DNA of 64,000 bases from an uncultured Bacteroides sp. (lineage in GTDB: Bacteria; Bacteroidota; Bacteroidia; Bacteroidales; Bacteroidaceae). Location: positions 168,546-232,545 of the forward strand of contig NZ_CALDPF010000039.1 of NCBI RefSeq assembly GCF_937912035.1, read 5' to 3'. Position 1 is the first letter of the stretch; each line of letters opens with the position of its first letter. The position numbers and the translations under genes are program-made. The notes beneath the pieces are model-generated. The model had not been told where the DNA came from. It did not search any database and worked only from the letters and a program-made list of their open reading frames with translations. Positions 1-9,680 of this stretch are shown here, piece by piece.

Positions 1-1628
1 GGAACTTCACCCCAAGCCCTGTTCACACGGCTAGGAGAATTATGTGAGTTCCAGTCATCAACATTGTCTCCCCATTCACGTGTAAAATACGAAATCTTAG
101 GATTCATAGTTTGAGTATTAAAAGCACCGCCTGCTCCGTTAAGAGGATGTGTGAAATGAATAGGGAAATATTCGCTTCCTCTTGCAGTCACGTCACAACC
201 TGCATAACAATAAGGATATGGATATTCTTCATGCAGAATATCAACTACGTTCTTGGCAAAATCTTCCGGATACCATGTTTCGTTTAGAATTGGTTCCCAC
301 ATCCATACTGAAGGGTGATTACGGTCGCGTCTTACCATATTTCTTATATCACTGTATACTCTTTGGGCAAATACAGGTGCATCGTTCCAGAACTGCCATC
401 CTGGTGTATTTACTATCACAAAAAGTCCCAGTTCGTCGCATGCGTCCATAAAAGCAGGGTCTTGAGGATAGTGAGCATTTCTTATCACTCTCAGACCTGC
501 GTCGCGCAATTTCTTTGCATCTCTCCAGTGCAGGCTGTTTGACAAGGCATTACCAATTACAGCAAAATCCTGATGTCTGTTAGCTCCGATAAGAGGGTAG
601 GGGTAAGGTTTTCCGTTAAGCCAGAAACCATCTTTACCTTTAAACTCAATACTTCGTATGCCGATTCTTCTTCGATATCCGTCAATTATATTACCTTCCT
701 TATCTTTTACCAACACATGAAGCTGATACAAATAAGGAGAATCCGGTTCCCAAAGATGTGGTGTCTCAACATTAACGTTTACAGTTGTTTTACGTGCTTT
801 ACCTTTTGATACGGAGAAATTCTTTCCTGTAGAAAGTATTCTTTTTCCATCCATGTTATAAAGTTCGTATTCCACTCTGCCGGAAAATGATTTTACCGAC
901 ATGTTTCTGATGTGAGCATCAAGGCGTATGTCGGCCGATTTTTCTGATACATTATTATAAGAAACAAACAAACCTCCACCAGCAGTTTCATTTTCATAAT
1001 TCGGATCGGTTATAAAAACATTATTATGGGCTATCATCCAGCAGTCACGATATATTCCACCAAAATAAGCGAAATCAAGCATATCCTGCTGCTTTCCGGG
1101 AGGATAAGAAGGGTCATCGCTATTGTCTGCCCATACGGTTATAATATTATCTTTTCCGTACACAAGGTAATCTGTTACATCGGATATTACTGGAAGGAAT
1201 CCGCCAAAATGTTCTTTAACAAGTTTGCCGTTAATCCATACCTTTGATTTACCCATAATGGCTTCAAAATGCAGAAACAGCCTTTTACCTTTCCATTCCT
1301 CTTCAGGAGTAAAATGTTTTCGGTACCAAACTTCACCCTGGTAATTTATACAACCGCTAGCCTCGGTAGGAAGTGTTTCCATTCCGTCAGGAAGAGATAC
1401 CAGTGTCCAATTGCTGTCATCAAAGTTTATTTCCTCCGCACCCTGTACCTTGCCTTTAAAGAAACGCCATGCAGGGTTCATACTATAGACTGTTCTACCG
1501 GTGTTATTCAGCTGATAGAACCCAGCCGTGGAATATTCCGGCTGATGAAATACGGTTGATGCTTTTAAAGTTAAAGCATACGAAAAATTAAATAATATAC
1601 AAACAAAAAATAATAATACCTTTTTCAT
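1..1628 (-). CDS. GH2 family beta-galactosidase-like glycoside hydrolase (3' end outside window)
   Basis: Read by hand on the minus strand from an ATG at 1628 to the window edge, about 542 codons with no stop. The start encodes MKKVLLFFVCILFNFSYA, a type I signal peptide, so the enzyme is exported. An N-terminal jelly-roll (galactose-binding-like) domain, an immunoglobulin-like domain and a TIM barrel follow in GH2 order. The motif WEPILNETW contains the Asn-Glu pair typical of the GH2 acid/base; the Glu is about residue 450. The nucleophile should lie close to or past the edge. It is the last visible gene of the leftward PUL, 61 bp after a sulfatase. Exact sugar (Gal, GlcA or Man) cannot be fixed from the sequence; beta-galactosidase is the likeliest given the neighbours. 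Confidence 0.88.
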   Translation of the reverse strand, partial: MKKVLLFFVCILFNFSYALTLKASTVFHQPEYSTAGFYQLNNTGRTVYSMNPAWRFFKGKVQGAEEINFDDSNWTLVSLPDGMETLPTEASGCINYQGEVWYRKHFTPEEEWKGKRLFLHFEAIMGKSKVWINGKLVKEHFGGFLPVISDVTDYLVYGKDNIITVWADNSDDPSYPPGKQQDMLDFAYFGGIYRDCWMIAHNNVFITDPNYENETAGGGLFVSYNNVSEKSADIRLDAHIRNMSVKSFSGRVEYELYNMDGKRILSTGKNFSVSKGKARKTTVNVNVETPHLWEPDSPYLYQLHVLVKDKEGNIIDGYRRRIGIRSIEFKGKDGFWLNGKPYPYPLIGANRHQDFAVIGNALSNSLHWRDAKKLRDAGLRVIRNAHYPQDPAFMDACDELGLFVIVNTPGWQFWNDAPVFAQRVYSDIRNMVRRDRNHPSVWMWEPILNETWYPEDFAKNVVDILHEEYPYPYCYAGCDVTARGSEYFPIHFTHPLNGAGGAFNTQTMNPKISYFTREWGDNVDDWNSHNSPSRVNRAWGEV

Positions 1629-1689
1629 AGATATACGATATTTAAAATATTACAAATACTTTATGTAAACGATGAGACTTCTAATAAAC

Positions 1690-3249
1690 TTAATATATTT
1701 CATCCGGGAAAGGCAATGATTTACCGTTGGCTTTAAGCTTAGGCCTTTGAGCTTCTCTTTCTCTCAAATAATCAGACAACTCAATACATAACTGTTTTAC
1801 GATTTCAGGTTTCTCTGAAGCCAAATCATTCTGTTCTGATATATCATCCATTATATTATATAATCTGATTTTACCGTTTTGCCAATGGTAAATAAGATGA
1901 TACTCTCCTTTAAGAATTGAGGAGTACGCACCATATCCTTCTTCAATATCCTGAGTTTCTCCCCATAAGTTCGGGAAATGCCATACTATGGATTTATTTG
2001 TAGATATATCATCAACATTTTTCAAGCATCTTACAAAACTTTTACCGTCAATTTTCTGAATGGTCTTATATTTCTTTATTCCGGCCATTTCAATTATAGT
2101 AGGGAAAAAATCTTCAATGATGATTTTTTCGGAACAGCTGCTGTTAGGTTTTGTTATATTGGGCCAATAAACAATCATAGGCTCTCTGACACCACCCATG
2201 AAAGCAGAGCCTTTGCCTGCTCTTGCCGGATAGTTAGGGTCTCTATTAGGTGTACCTTCTCTACAATATCCCAAGGCTTGTCCACCATTATCTGACATAA
2301 AAAGAATGATTGTATTTTGTGCAAGTTTAGGATCAGACTGGATATAATCCATAATATCTCCCAAACTTTTATCCATACCTTCTACAAGTGCAGCGTATTT
2401 TGCCTCTTTCTCTCCTAATTCAGTTTTCAACAGTCTGTCGTACTTCCCTCTATAGTTATCACTAAACCTTTTATCATCTTCTATAGGAGTGTGTACAGCA
2501 TAATGTGACATATAAAGGTAAAAAGGTAAATCTTCTTCTACTGCTTTTTTCATCTCTTTTATAGCCTCTATAGTTAATGCTTCTGTTAGAAATATATTCT
2601 TTCCATGATATTTTTCTAATCCCTTAACTGCAAATCTGGATCCTTCACCGAAATTTTTTGTTCCCAGATAACTTCCGGGAGCACCATTGGGACCTCCTGC
2701 TATATTTACGTCAAAACCCATATTGGATGGATCGGCACCAGGAGTTGTCCTTGCGCCAAAGTGAGCTTTACCGCAATGTATTGTTTTATAACCGTTATCT
2801 TTTAAAATCTGCGGTAGAGATGTTATTGCCGTAGAATTATTAATAATGCCTTTTTTATTTGCAGGTTGAATTCCATTATAATTCCATTCCGGAAGTTCTA
2901 TGATATCACTGCTTTGGTCTGTTTTCTGATTAAGTTCAAGAGTCCAGTTTGTTACCCTATGTCTTGATGCATTCATTCCTGACATAAGGCTACATCTTGT
3001 TGGTGATGATATGGCACAAGAATAAGCTTGTGTAAATTTTACGCCTAGTTTGGCCAGACGTTCCATGTTTGGTGTATTGTAACGCAAATTCAATTCTGTA
3101 ACTTCATTATCATAAAATGGAACTGAAGTGTCTTGCCAGCCCATATCATCCACCAGGAACATAATAATATTAGGCTTGGAAGTCTTAGCCGTAGAATAAG
3201 AAATACAGTATAAACTTAATGATATAAGAGAAAATATTTTATGATTCAT
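1690..3249 (-). CDS. S1-family sulfatase, serine type, exported
   Basis: 519 residues with an N-terminal signal peptide (about residues 1-21). It has the alkaline-phosphatase-fold sulfatase signature: metal-binding DD at 34-35 in VDDMGWQD, then SSPTR at 81-85, where Ser81 is the residue converted to formylglycine (S-x-P-x-R), followed by CSLMSG. A later SDNGG motif supplies further metal ligands. Because the nucleophile precursor is Ser, activation needs an anaerobic radical-SAM maturase (anSME), which is not in this window. The enzyme would remove O-sulfate from sugars in the periplasm or at the surface. Overall it looks like the galactose/GalNAc sulfatase branch (S1_16-like), but that subfamily assignment is from memory and tentative. 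It sits 130 bp after another sulfatase in the same direction. Confidence 0.9.
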   Translation of the reverse strand: MNHKIFSLISLSLYCISYSTAKTSKPNIIMFLVDDMGWQDTSVPFYDNEVTELNLRYNTPNMERLAKLGVKFTQAYSCAISSPTRCSLMSGMNASRHRVTNWTLELNQKTDQSSDIIELPEWNYNGIQPANKKGIINNSTAITSLPQILKDNGYKTIHCGKAHFGARTTPGADPSNMGFDVNIAGGPNGAPGSYLGTKNFGEGSRFAVKGLEKYHGKNIFLTEALTIEAIKEMKKAVEEDLPFYLYMSHYAVHTPIEDDKRFSDNYRGKYDRLLKTELGEKEAKYAALVEGMDKSLGDIMDYIQSDPKLAQNTIILFMSDNGGQALGYCREGTPNRDPNYPARAGKGSAFMGGVREPMIVYWPNITKPNSSCSEKIIIEDFFPTIIEMAGIKKYKTIQKIDGKSFVRCLKNVDDISTNKSIVWHFPNLWGETQDIEEGYGAYSSILKGEYHLIYHWQNGKIRLYNIMDDISEQNDLASEKPEIVKQLCIELSDYLREREAQRPKLKANGKSLPFPDEIY

Positions 3250-3283
3250 AGTTCTTGTTTTTTATTAAAAATACTTGATATAA

Positions 3284-3364
3284 AGAGTGATACATGCAAG
3301 TTCTTTTTATTCTCTATATTATCCAATACCTATTATGTTTTTCCTGCAAGCATGTAATCACTCT
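3284..3364. repeat. Inverted repeat in the gap between the two sulfatase genes
   Basis: The arm at 3284-3297 (AGAGTGATACATGC) is matched in inverted orientation at 3350-3364 with one extra base (GCATGTAATCACTCT). The arms are separated by about 52 bp. It occupies most of the 130-bp intergenic region on the minus-strand mRNA and could form an RNA stem that separates or stabilises the two cistrons. An ATTGGATA box (minus strand, 3320-3327) lies in the loop. Confidence 0.55.
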
Positions 3365-3379
3365 ATATATTATTAATTT

Positions 3380-4945
3380 TTATTTGCCAGTCTGATTACT
3401 GTTCTTTGCCTTATAAAAATTAATTCTTTCTGTCCATGGCTTATTTTCAAGAGGGAATACCTTATGTGTATTTGCCCATTCTATCCATTTGGATTCAAGC
3501 TCTTCCACCTTATCAGGGTATTGGGATGATAGATCGGTAGTTTCGAAAGGGTCTGTTTTAAGATCTATCAGTTCCCATTGTTCATCACGGTTTGCCTTTA
3601 CAAGCTTCCATGAACCATCTATTATAGCGCACGAACTCTGATGTTCGAAATACAGTGTCCGGCTTTCTGTTGCTTTGCCTTCTGATGCAGGTAGAAGATT
3701 TTTACCTTCAAGATCGTTATGGGAAAAATTATCAGGATAACTTACATTACCTAAAGCCATACATGTTGGGATAACATCTATGATATGGGCAGGCTGGTTA
3801 CATATTTTTCCCTTCATCTTATTCTTCTTTCTGTCGCCGTATGTGAGTATAAATGGAGTACTTGTACCACCCTGGAATACCCATCTCTTGTAACTGCGAT
3901 ATGGAGTGTTCGAAAGGTCGGACATGAGTTGACCAATATATCCGCCCTCGTCTGTAGCACCGTTATCACTCAGGAAAATAAATACGGTGTTTTCATACAT
4001 GCCTTTCTTCTTTATGGCATCTACAAGCTTTCCAATACCCTCATCCATAATTTCTATCATTGCGGAATAAGTAGCCATATCTCTAATCCACTTTTCCTGT
4101 TGCTCTTTTGACAAATCCTCCCATGCCGGGCGCTTTCCTCCGAACTCTTTATTGAATATTGGTAATTCCATATCGGTAGGAACAATGCCCAATTCTTTCT
4201 GTTTTTCGAATCTTTGTCTGCGAAGCACGTCATATCCCACTTTATATCTTTCTATGCACTTCATTACATATTCTTCAGGAGCCTGTAAAGGAAGGTGAGG
4301 AGCATAATGTGCCACATAAAGAAACATAGGATTTTCAGTGTTATGTCGGTTAACGAAGCATACTGCAGAGTCTGTAATGGCATTTGTGTAATAATAATCA
4401 TCAGGCAGATTGTTGACTTTTTCAAGGTCATTATATACAGGAGAAGGCTTGTAATAGCTTCCACCACCATGGAGACAACCATAATATCTGTCAAATCCTC
4501 TCTGCACAGGATAACTTCCATTTGGAGAATCATAGCCTCCGGTAGTAGTTACATGCCATTTTCCACTCATATATGTACTGTATCCACCAGATTTCATTAT
4601 TTCGGCAATCGTGGGATATTCTTTGTCAATCTGCCCCCTGTATCCTGGACGGTGTTCATCAACCTCTGCCATCCATCCCATTCCAGCCTGATGCTGGTAT
4701 CTTCCTGTAAGCAGTGCGGCACGGCTTGGACAACTGCGTCCTGTATTCTTGAACTGGCTGAATCGGACTCCTTCCTTGGCGAGTCTGTCTATGTTGGGAG
4801 TTCTTATTTCACTGCCATAGCAACCAAGATCGGAGAATCCCATGTCGTCACACATTATAAGAACAATATTGGGTGAACTGTTTTTATTAGCCAATGCAGT
4901 TTGAGAAACAGCTGCAAGAATAACCGAGAGATAAAAATTGTTCAT
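3380..4945 (-). CDS. S1-family arylsulfatase, serine type, exported
   Basis: 521 residues with a signal peptide ending near ALAN (residue 20). The sulfatase fold is clear: CDDMGFSDLGCYG at 32-44 (metal ligands) and GRSCPSRAALLTG at 69-81, where Ser71 fills the formylglycine position of S-x-P-S-R with Arg75. GKWH near 127 and FLSDNGA further on are standard arylsulfatase motifs. The sequence resembles AtsA-type arylsulfatases (S1_4-like), a group in which gut Bacteroides enzymes acting on 3-sulfated galactose are known; the specificity here is inference. The gene lies 18 bp after the GH20-GH18 gene, so it is probably co-translated with it. The protein is probably periplasmic, since no lipobox is seen. 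Confidence 0.9.
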   Translation of the reverse strand: MNNFYLSVILAAVSQTALANKNSSPNIVLIMCDDMGFSDLGCYGSEIRTPNIDRLAKEGVRFSQFKNTGRSCPSRAALLTGRYQHQAGMGWMAEVDEHRPGYRGQIDKEYPTIAEIMKSGGYSTYMSGKWHVTTTGGYDSPNGSYPVQRGFDRYYGCLHGGGSYYKPSPVYNDLEKVNNLPDDYYYTNAITDSAVCFVNRHNTENPMFLYVAHYAPHLPLQAPEEYVMKCIERYKVGYDVLRRQRFEKQKELGIVPTDMELPIFNKEFGGKRPAWEDLSKEQQEKWIRDMATYSAMIEIMDEGIGKLVDAIKKKGMYENTVFIFLSDNGATDEGGYIGQLMSDLSNTPYRSYKRWVFQGGTSTPFILTYGDRKKNKMKGKICNQPAHIIDVIPTCMALGNVSYPDNFSHNDLEGKNLLPASEGKATESRTLYFEHQSSCAIIDGSWKLVKANRDEQWELIDLKTDPFETTDLSSQYPDKVEELESKWIEWANTHKVFPLENKPWTERINFYKAKNSNQTGK

Positions 4946-4963
4946 ATTAATATTGATTTTAGT

Positions 4964-7900
4964 TTATTGTCTTACTATATCTATCAAATGATGTTTTATA
5001 TATTCATCTGTATTTTCAGAGTCATGAGAGTCATATGAAAATTCCCACCAGAAAACTCCAAGATATTCTTTTTGCTTAATCCATTCAAGTTTAGTCTTTA
5101 TTGTCTCAGGAGTTTCCATTGTTATAAATTCATTTTTGTCCGGTGAATAAAAATAATTCACTTTTGCTTCGTTGTCGTATTCAGAACTCCATCCTTCTTT
5201 AAGAAGAGGAAGAAATGAATTATAGCTGAAGTAACGACCATATTTATCAAGTTTTCCGTCTATTTTTTGTCCCGGTTTTATACCCTTATATCTAAAACCA
5301 TAATTAGCAAGACCGATATTTAGTTTTGACTTGTTGAAAACTTCCCAGTTCTTCAATTCTCTTTCAATGCCATTAAGTGGTGTGTTATGGCCAGCCTGGT
5401 TTCCCCATATCCCACCTCCCATGTCATATGTCATAATATTTATCCAATCTACGTATTTCACAAGTTCGTCGGCAAGTTCTTTGTTATAGACTCTCCAGCT
5501 GTGAAGGGCTGTGGTGAGGTATAGTTTTCTTCCTTTTTCAGATTCCATACTGTCCAGCTTAGTTCTGATTTCTTTCATCAGCTTACAATGCAAGTTAACG
5601 TCAAGGTCGCTCTCCCAATCTATTTCTATACCATCATAATTATATTTACCGGCAAATTCTGTCATAAAAGTCGTGAACCGTTTTCTTTTAACTTCATCTT
5701 TAACGATATCAATGAAACCTTCTCCTGCAAACGATATCATAACTCTGGTGTCATTTTCTTGTGCTTTTTTTATGAAATATGGTATGATTTCCATATTTCT
5801 GTCTTTAGCATACTTATGATTTTCTACTAATATTTTATTTATTTCATTCTGTGACTTTCCAAAATCAAATGATTTCCAGTCTGGTGCAGCCATCAGATAA
5901 ATGTAGTCAAACTGTCTGAAGTTGATTTTATCAATAAATGGAATATTTTTAAGTCCACTACCGATAACGTATGTAGAATGTTTCAAGTTTCCAACTTTCA
6001 TATTGGTATGTTCGCATCTCAAATTTCTTATAGAACCCTTGAAGCCTTGTTCAGTATTTCCAAGCTGTTCCAAAGGGAATATAAGAGTTTCGCGATACCA
6101 TATTTTGTCCAGTCTTTCAGCCTTTTTGTTGTAAACCTGTCCAATCTTTCCTTCAAGTCTCTCTTTAAGTTCTCCATTAATATATAGTGAAGTTCCGTCT
6201 TTATTACCTTCAACCTTAACTTTTGTCCATTCGCCCGGTTTGAGACTAAAATTGTGAAATACCATTTCGTAACCTTCTCTTGTAAATGCGAATTTACCGG
6301 TATTATGCCAGTTGGCTACAAAAACCGAATGCGGTCCTTTAAAAAGTACAGCATCTATCATTGGGTCTTGGTGGTCAGCACAAATATCGAATTCTACAGA
6401 ATATGGGTATCCTATTTCCTTAACAGCTGTTGTTATTTTATTTTTTCCGTCAAGTCTTATTTCTTTATTATATTCCGTAAGATTCATTGGTGCATTTACT
6501 TTTGCTGCAATATTTACTCCGGGAGCTTCCGGTGTAGTCTTACACAGTTTTTCGAATGAACTGTATGACATCTTATTGTGGTTTTCGCCTTTCCAAAGTT
6601 TGTCTGACAATAACTGCATGGCTGGAAATACACGTATATGTACATCCTGTTCTGATATTCCATTACCGATACGGTCGTTCCATTCGGCAAACATCGCTCC
6701 AAGGATATTAGGATTCTTTTCTATTTTATGCCCTTCTTTCATCATTTCCGGTGTCCAGTTTTCATAAATCCATTTACAGTCCAGAAAATCATGGTAATAG
6801 TTTACAGCCGGTACAATGTATAGAAAACGGTCGCACATGTTGACAACTTTGGCGCCGGCTTTTATTGCACTTTCCATATCCATCCACCCGTAGTTCCATG
6901 CACTGACAACTGTACCGTTCAAATCAACTTTAGTATTGCCTTTCATTTGGTTGAGGCTTCCCCACAAGCGAGGTGTTTTTCCATAGTTCTTCACCATGCT
7001 GAGGCAATGATTGGTGAATACTCTGAACTGTTCTCCCTCTTTCAAGTTATATTCATCTGTACCTATGTGGACTTCATCACCAATGAAAACAGGATTTTCA
7101 CCGGACAGATACTCGTCAAACAGATTATCTACAAATGTATATACTTCTTCTTTGTATAAATCAAGATGATCCATACCATACTCTTTGCATGAAGCAGCCA
7201 GATTGGGATTATAATGAGCAAAAGCCAATGAATGAGCTGGTACATCTATTTCAGGAATAATCTTAATACCATATTCAGCAGCCATAATCTGCAAGTTTCT
7301 GAATTCTTCTTTGGTGTAATGACCGTCTTTAGCCGCTAATCCCGGATATCTTTCGCTTTCCAGTCTGTATGCCGAATATGTATCATTCCAGTCATTGTTG
7401 AAGAATTCAACGAATCCGTTATCATTGAGATGTATCTGAAGTTCGTTCATCTTATAGAAAGACATAATTTTGATATATTTCTTCAGAAAATCCAAAGAAA
7501 AAAACTTCCTGCCTACATCAATCATGAAGCCTCTGCTAGGGTATTCAGGATAATCTATAGCTTTGCCTTTTTGCAATCCATCAGGTTGGTTATATAGCAT
7601 TTGCAATAGCGTTCTGGTACCCCAAAATACACCTTTCTTATTGGAAGCTTGAATTGTTATATTATTGGAAATTTTCATCTCATAACTCTCATCACCAAAC
7701 TTCGATGATGATTTGCCAAGAGATAATATAATAGCATTTTTCGAAGGTTTACCAACTTCTATACTGTACTCCCAACCGAACATTTCCTTAATGTCCTCTG
7801 AAAGCTGTTTTGCACACCACTCTAACTGATGTTTGTCTTTTTCTGAAATATATATAGTTCCTTTTTCTTTCAGAGATAAAACACCTTTTGAGCTTTCCCA

Positions 7901-7996
7901 TTTTTGCAATGCTGGTATAACTTTAGGAAAATTATTGCTACTCCAAATAGACACGCAAGCCAATAATAGAGATATAATCAAATATAATCTTTTCAT
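4964..7996 (-). CDS. GH20 beta-N-acetylhexosaminidase fused to a GH18 domain
   Basis: 1010 residues. Residues 1-20 form a secretion signal; LLAC at 11-14 is a weak lipobox, so SPI versus SPII is unsettled. Residues about 25-145 are the GH20b accessory domain and 150-480 the GH20 barrel, with the catalytic Asp-Glu pair at 314-315 (HIGTDEYN). Residues about 525-660 look like a LamG/concanavalin-type sandwich (WTKVKVEG, SLYINGEL). Residues about 670-1010 are a GH18 barrel with the DGxxxDxxE motif at 788-795 (catalytic acid Glu795) and a later MTYDMGGG. GH20 removes terminal GlcNAc/GalNAc; GH18 cleaves chitin- or chitobiose-type beta-1,4-GlcNAc linkages by substrate assistance. Both active sites look intact. 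The gene sits 15 bp downstream of the clan-A hydrolase gene in the operon. Confidence 0.9.
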   Translation of the reverse strand: MKRLYLIISLLLACVSIWSSNNFPKVIPALQKWESSKGVLSLKEKGTIYISEKDKHQLEWCAKQLSEDIKEMFGWEYSIEVGKPSKNAIILSLGKSSSKFGDESYEMKISNNITIQASNKKGVFWGTRTLLQMLYNQPDGLQKGKAIDYPEYPSRGFMIDVGRKFFSLDFLKKYIKIMSFYKMNELQIHLNDNGFVEFFNNDWNDTYSAYRLESERYPGLAAKDGHYTKEEFRNLQIMAAEYGIKIIPEIDVPAHSLAFAHYNPNLAASCKEYGMDHLDLYKEEVYTFVDNLFDEYLSGENPVFIGDEVHIGTDEYNLKEGEQFRVFTNHCLSMVKNYGKTPRLWGSLNQMKGNTKVDLNGTVVSAWNYGWMDMESAIKAGAKVVNMCDRFLYIVPAVNYYHDFLDCKWIYENWTPEMMKEGHKIEKNPNILGAMFAEWNDRIGNGISEQDVHIRVFPAMQLLSDKLWKGENHNKMSYSSFEKLCKTTPEAPGVNIAAKVNAPMNLTEYNKEIRLDGKNKITTAVKEIGYPYSVEFDICADHQDPMIDAVLFKGPHSVFVANWHNTGKFAFTREGYEMVFHNFSLKPGEWTKVKVEGNKDGTSLYINGELKERLEGKIGQVYNKKAERLDKIWYRETLIFPLEQLGNTEQGFKGSIRNLRCEHTNMKVGNLKHSTYVIGSGLKNIPFIDKINFRQFDYIYLMAAPDWKSFDFGKSQNEINKILVENHKYAKDRNMEIIPYFIKKAQENDTRVMISFAGEGFIDIVKDEVKRKRFTTFMTEFAGKYNYDGIEIDWESDLDVNLHCKLMKEIRTKLDSMESEKGRKLYLTTALHSWRVYNKELADELVKYVDWINIMTYDMGGGIWGNQAGHNTPLNGIERELKNWEVFNKSKLNIGLANYGFRYKGIKPGQKIDGKLDKYGRYFSYNSFLPLLKEGWSSEYDNEAKVNYFYSPDKNEFITMETPETIKTKLEWIKQKEYLGVFWWEFSYDSHDSENTDEYIKHHLIDIVRQ

Positions 7997-8011
7997 GGTT
8001 ATGTATGGTAT

Positions 8012-9652
8012 TTATTGTTTAGCACTTATGTTAACGAATATAGGATCTGCATTCTTGAACTTATCTATTGCCAGTGTTTTCAGTTTTCCCTTTTTAAGTT
8101 TTAGCATGCAAGTCTCTATTAATATGCCGGATTGATATATTCTTACTTCAAATATACCATCTTTTTCGGATAATAGATTAATTTTAAAATTTTCTGTGCT
8201 CTTTATGAGTTTTTTTGTTTCCGATAGAGTTGGTATGTAAATCATAGCAAGAGTTCCTTCATTCTCGGCATTCAGGTGGCTTACCCGCATGTGTGTTTCG
8301 GATATAGTACATGTCACACTTCCAGGTCCCGGTAGTCCGGAAAAAATTATTTTTTCATTTTCTCTAATATTGGAAAACATCTTTTTTAGAACTTCTCTAG
8401 CTGAAATAGAGTCAGGCAGTTCTTTTCTGACTTCTCCGTAGCAGTATACGCCGAATCCTTGGGAAGCTCTTTCCAATGTGTGCATAACAAAGCTATTGAA
8501 ATCTTCCGGTTTGTTGAATTTTCCAATACCTATTTCTGAAGGTATAAGGATTGGTAATTTGAAATTATAGCTATTTTCATTGTATCTTTCATCCAAACCT
8601 AATATAGCCTTATATCCCCATTGTTTGTAAAACATGGTTCCGATAGCATCAAGATTACCATCTGCATAAGTTGCAGCACTGGTTCCTGTCATATTTATCC
8701 TGTTTCTGTCTCCTGCTTCAGCTTGTCCGGCATCTAAATTGAATGATAGTATTTTATATGGGTCTATTTCATGATACGCAGTTGTAAATTGTTTCCACCA
8801 CCAGTTTATAGCCTCTTTTTTAAATTGGTTATAATCGGTTTTGTTTGTTTGGGTTTTCCATATTTCATAAAGTTTGTTTGTTATAGGATTGAAATCGCTT
8901 TCATCAAGAAAACTAAATCCTTCTTCGTTTCCTAGTTGTACTCCTATTACAGTATCACTGTAACGATAATGTTGAGCTATTTTTCTCATTAACCTTTTGA
9001 TTCTTACAAATATTTCAGGATGGCCATATACATGTAATGGTCTAATACCTCCATTTTCGACGAGTGATTTTACATTCTTGTATATTTTTGTACCTTGTTT
9101 TGGCCATTGCATTGTGTAGTTACATGAATCTCGGTTGTCCAGGTTAAAAGTCCAGGCATTTTCTGCTCCGTGAGGTGGAACTCCATTATGTTGGGTGTGC
9201 AGAAACAATACCCAGTTTATTTTAAGTCCCTGACGCTTAGCTGCTGAGGCGACCATGTCTGCGAAAGAAAAGTCAAAACAGTTATCAGATGTTTCAATAT
9301 CTTCCCAATGAATCATGACAAATGCAGTATTTGCGCCTATGGATTTCATGTCGCTAAAAACAGAATCGTAGTTGGTGTCTGGTTCATATCTTGTATCCCA
9401 ATAGCCTGTTTCAATAGCTTTTATGAAGAAAGGTTTCATTTCACCGTTCTGCCTGGTCATAAAAACTACTTTGCCGTTTGATAGTCTTATCAGACCACAT
9501 TCTGATTTTATTGTATCTTTATATTTATAGTCCGTAATATTGGCTGATTTTATAGATATTTTATCCATAAAATTGTAATCCTGCATTTGTGAATACAAGG
9601 CTTCAAAAGAAAATATAAGAAATAATGGAAGGAAGTATTTAAAGGTCAACAT
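8012..9652 (-). CDS. Clan GH-A glycoside hydrolase (GH35/GH42-like), exported
   Basis: 546 residues with a signal peptide (about 1-21, ending LYSQ). The N-terminal two thirds read as a beta/alpha barrel of the GH42/GH35 type: NTAFVMIHWEDIE is the usual strand-2 segment. Glu243 in QLGNEEGF is the likely acid/base, and Glu373 in LIPSEIGIG the likely nucleophile. A beta-rich C-terminal domain follows (about 430-546). The family includes beta-galactosidase-like enzymes, but this branch is poorly characterised (from memory it resembles Bacteroides proteins carrying DUF4978), so the substrate is not assigned. It lies between a GH2 beta-galactosidase and the GH20-GH18 gene in the PUL, which suggests action on a galactoside or hexosaminide of the same glycan. 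Confidence 0.72.
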   Translation of the reverse strand: MLTFKYFLPLFLIFSFEALYSQMQDYNFMDKISIKSANITDYKYKDTIKSECGLIRLSNGKVVFMTRQNGEMKPFFIKAIETGYWDTRYEPDTNYDSVFSDMKSIGANTAFVMIHWEDIETSDNCFDFSFADMVASAAKRQGLKINWVLFLHTQHNGVPPHGAENAWTFNLDNRDSCNYTMQWPKQGTKIYKNVKSLVENGGIRPLHVYGHPEIFVRIKRLMRKIAQHYRYSDTVIGVQLGNEEGFSFLDESDFNPITNKLYEIWKTQTNKTDYNQFKKEAINWWWKQFTTAYHEIDPYKILSFNLDAGQAEAGDRNRINMTGTSAATYADGNLDAIGTMFYKQWGYKAILGLDERYNENSYNFKLPILIPSEIGIGKFNKPEDFNSFVMHTLERASQGFGVYCYGEVRKELPDSISAREVLKKMFSNIRENEKIIFSGLPGPGSVTCTISETHMRVSHLNAENEGTLAMIYIPTLSETKKLIKSTENFKINLLSEKDGIFEVRIYQSGILIETCMLKLKKGKLKTLAIDKFKNADPIFVNISAKQ

Positions 9653-9680
9653 GTTATGTGATTTTTTTTACTTTGTAGAA

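Noticed and set aside
4295..4876. Plus-strand open frame of 193 codons inside the arylsulfatase gene
   Set aside because: Complement of the conserved sulfatase active-site region; not a gene.
5430..5445. ATTGGATA box in the GH18-encoding region
   Set aside because: It encodes the conserved WIN segment of GH18, so it is a coding coincidence and serves as a caution for the operator idea.
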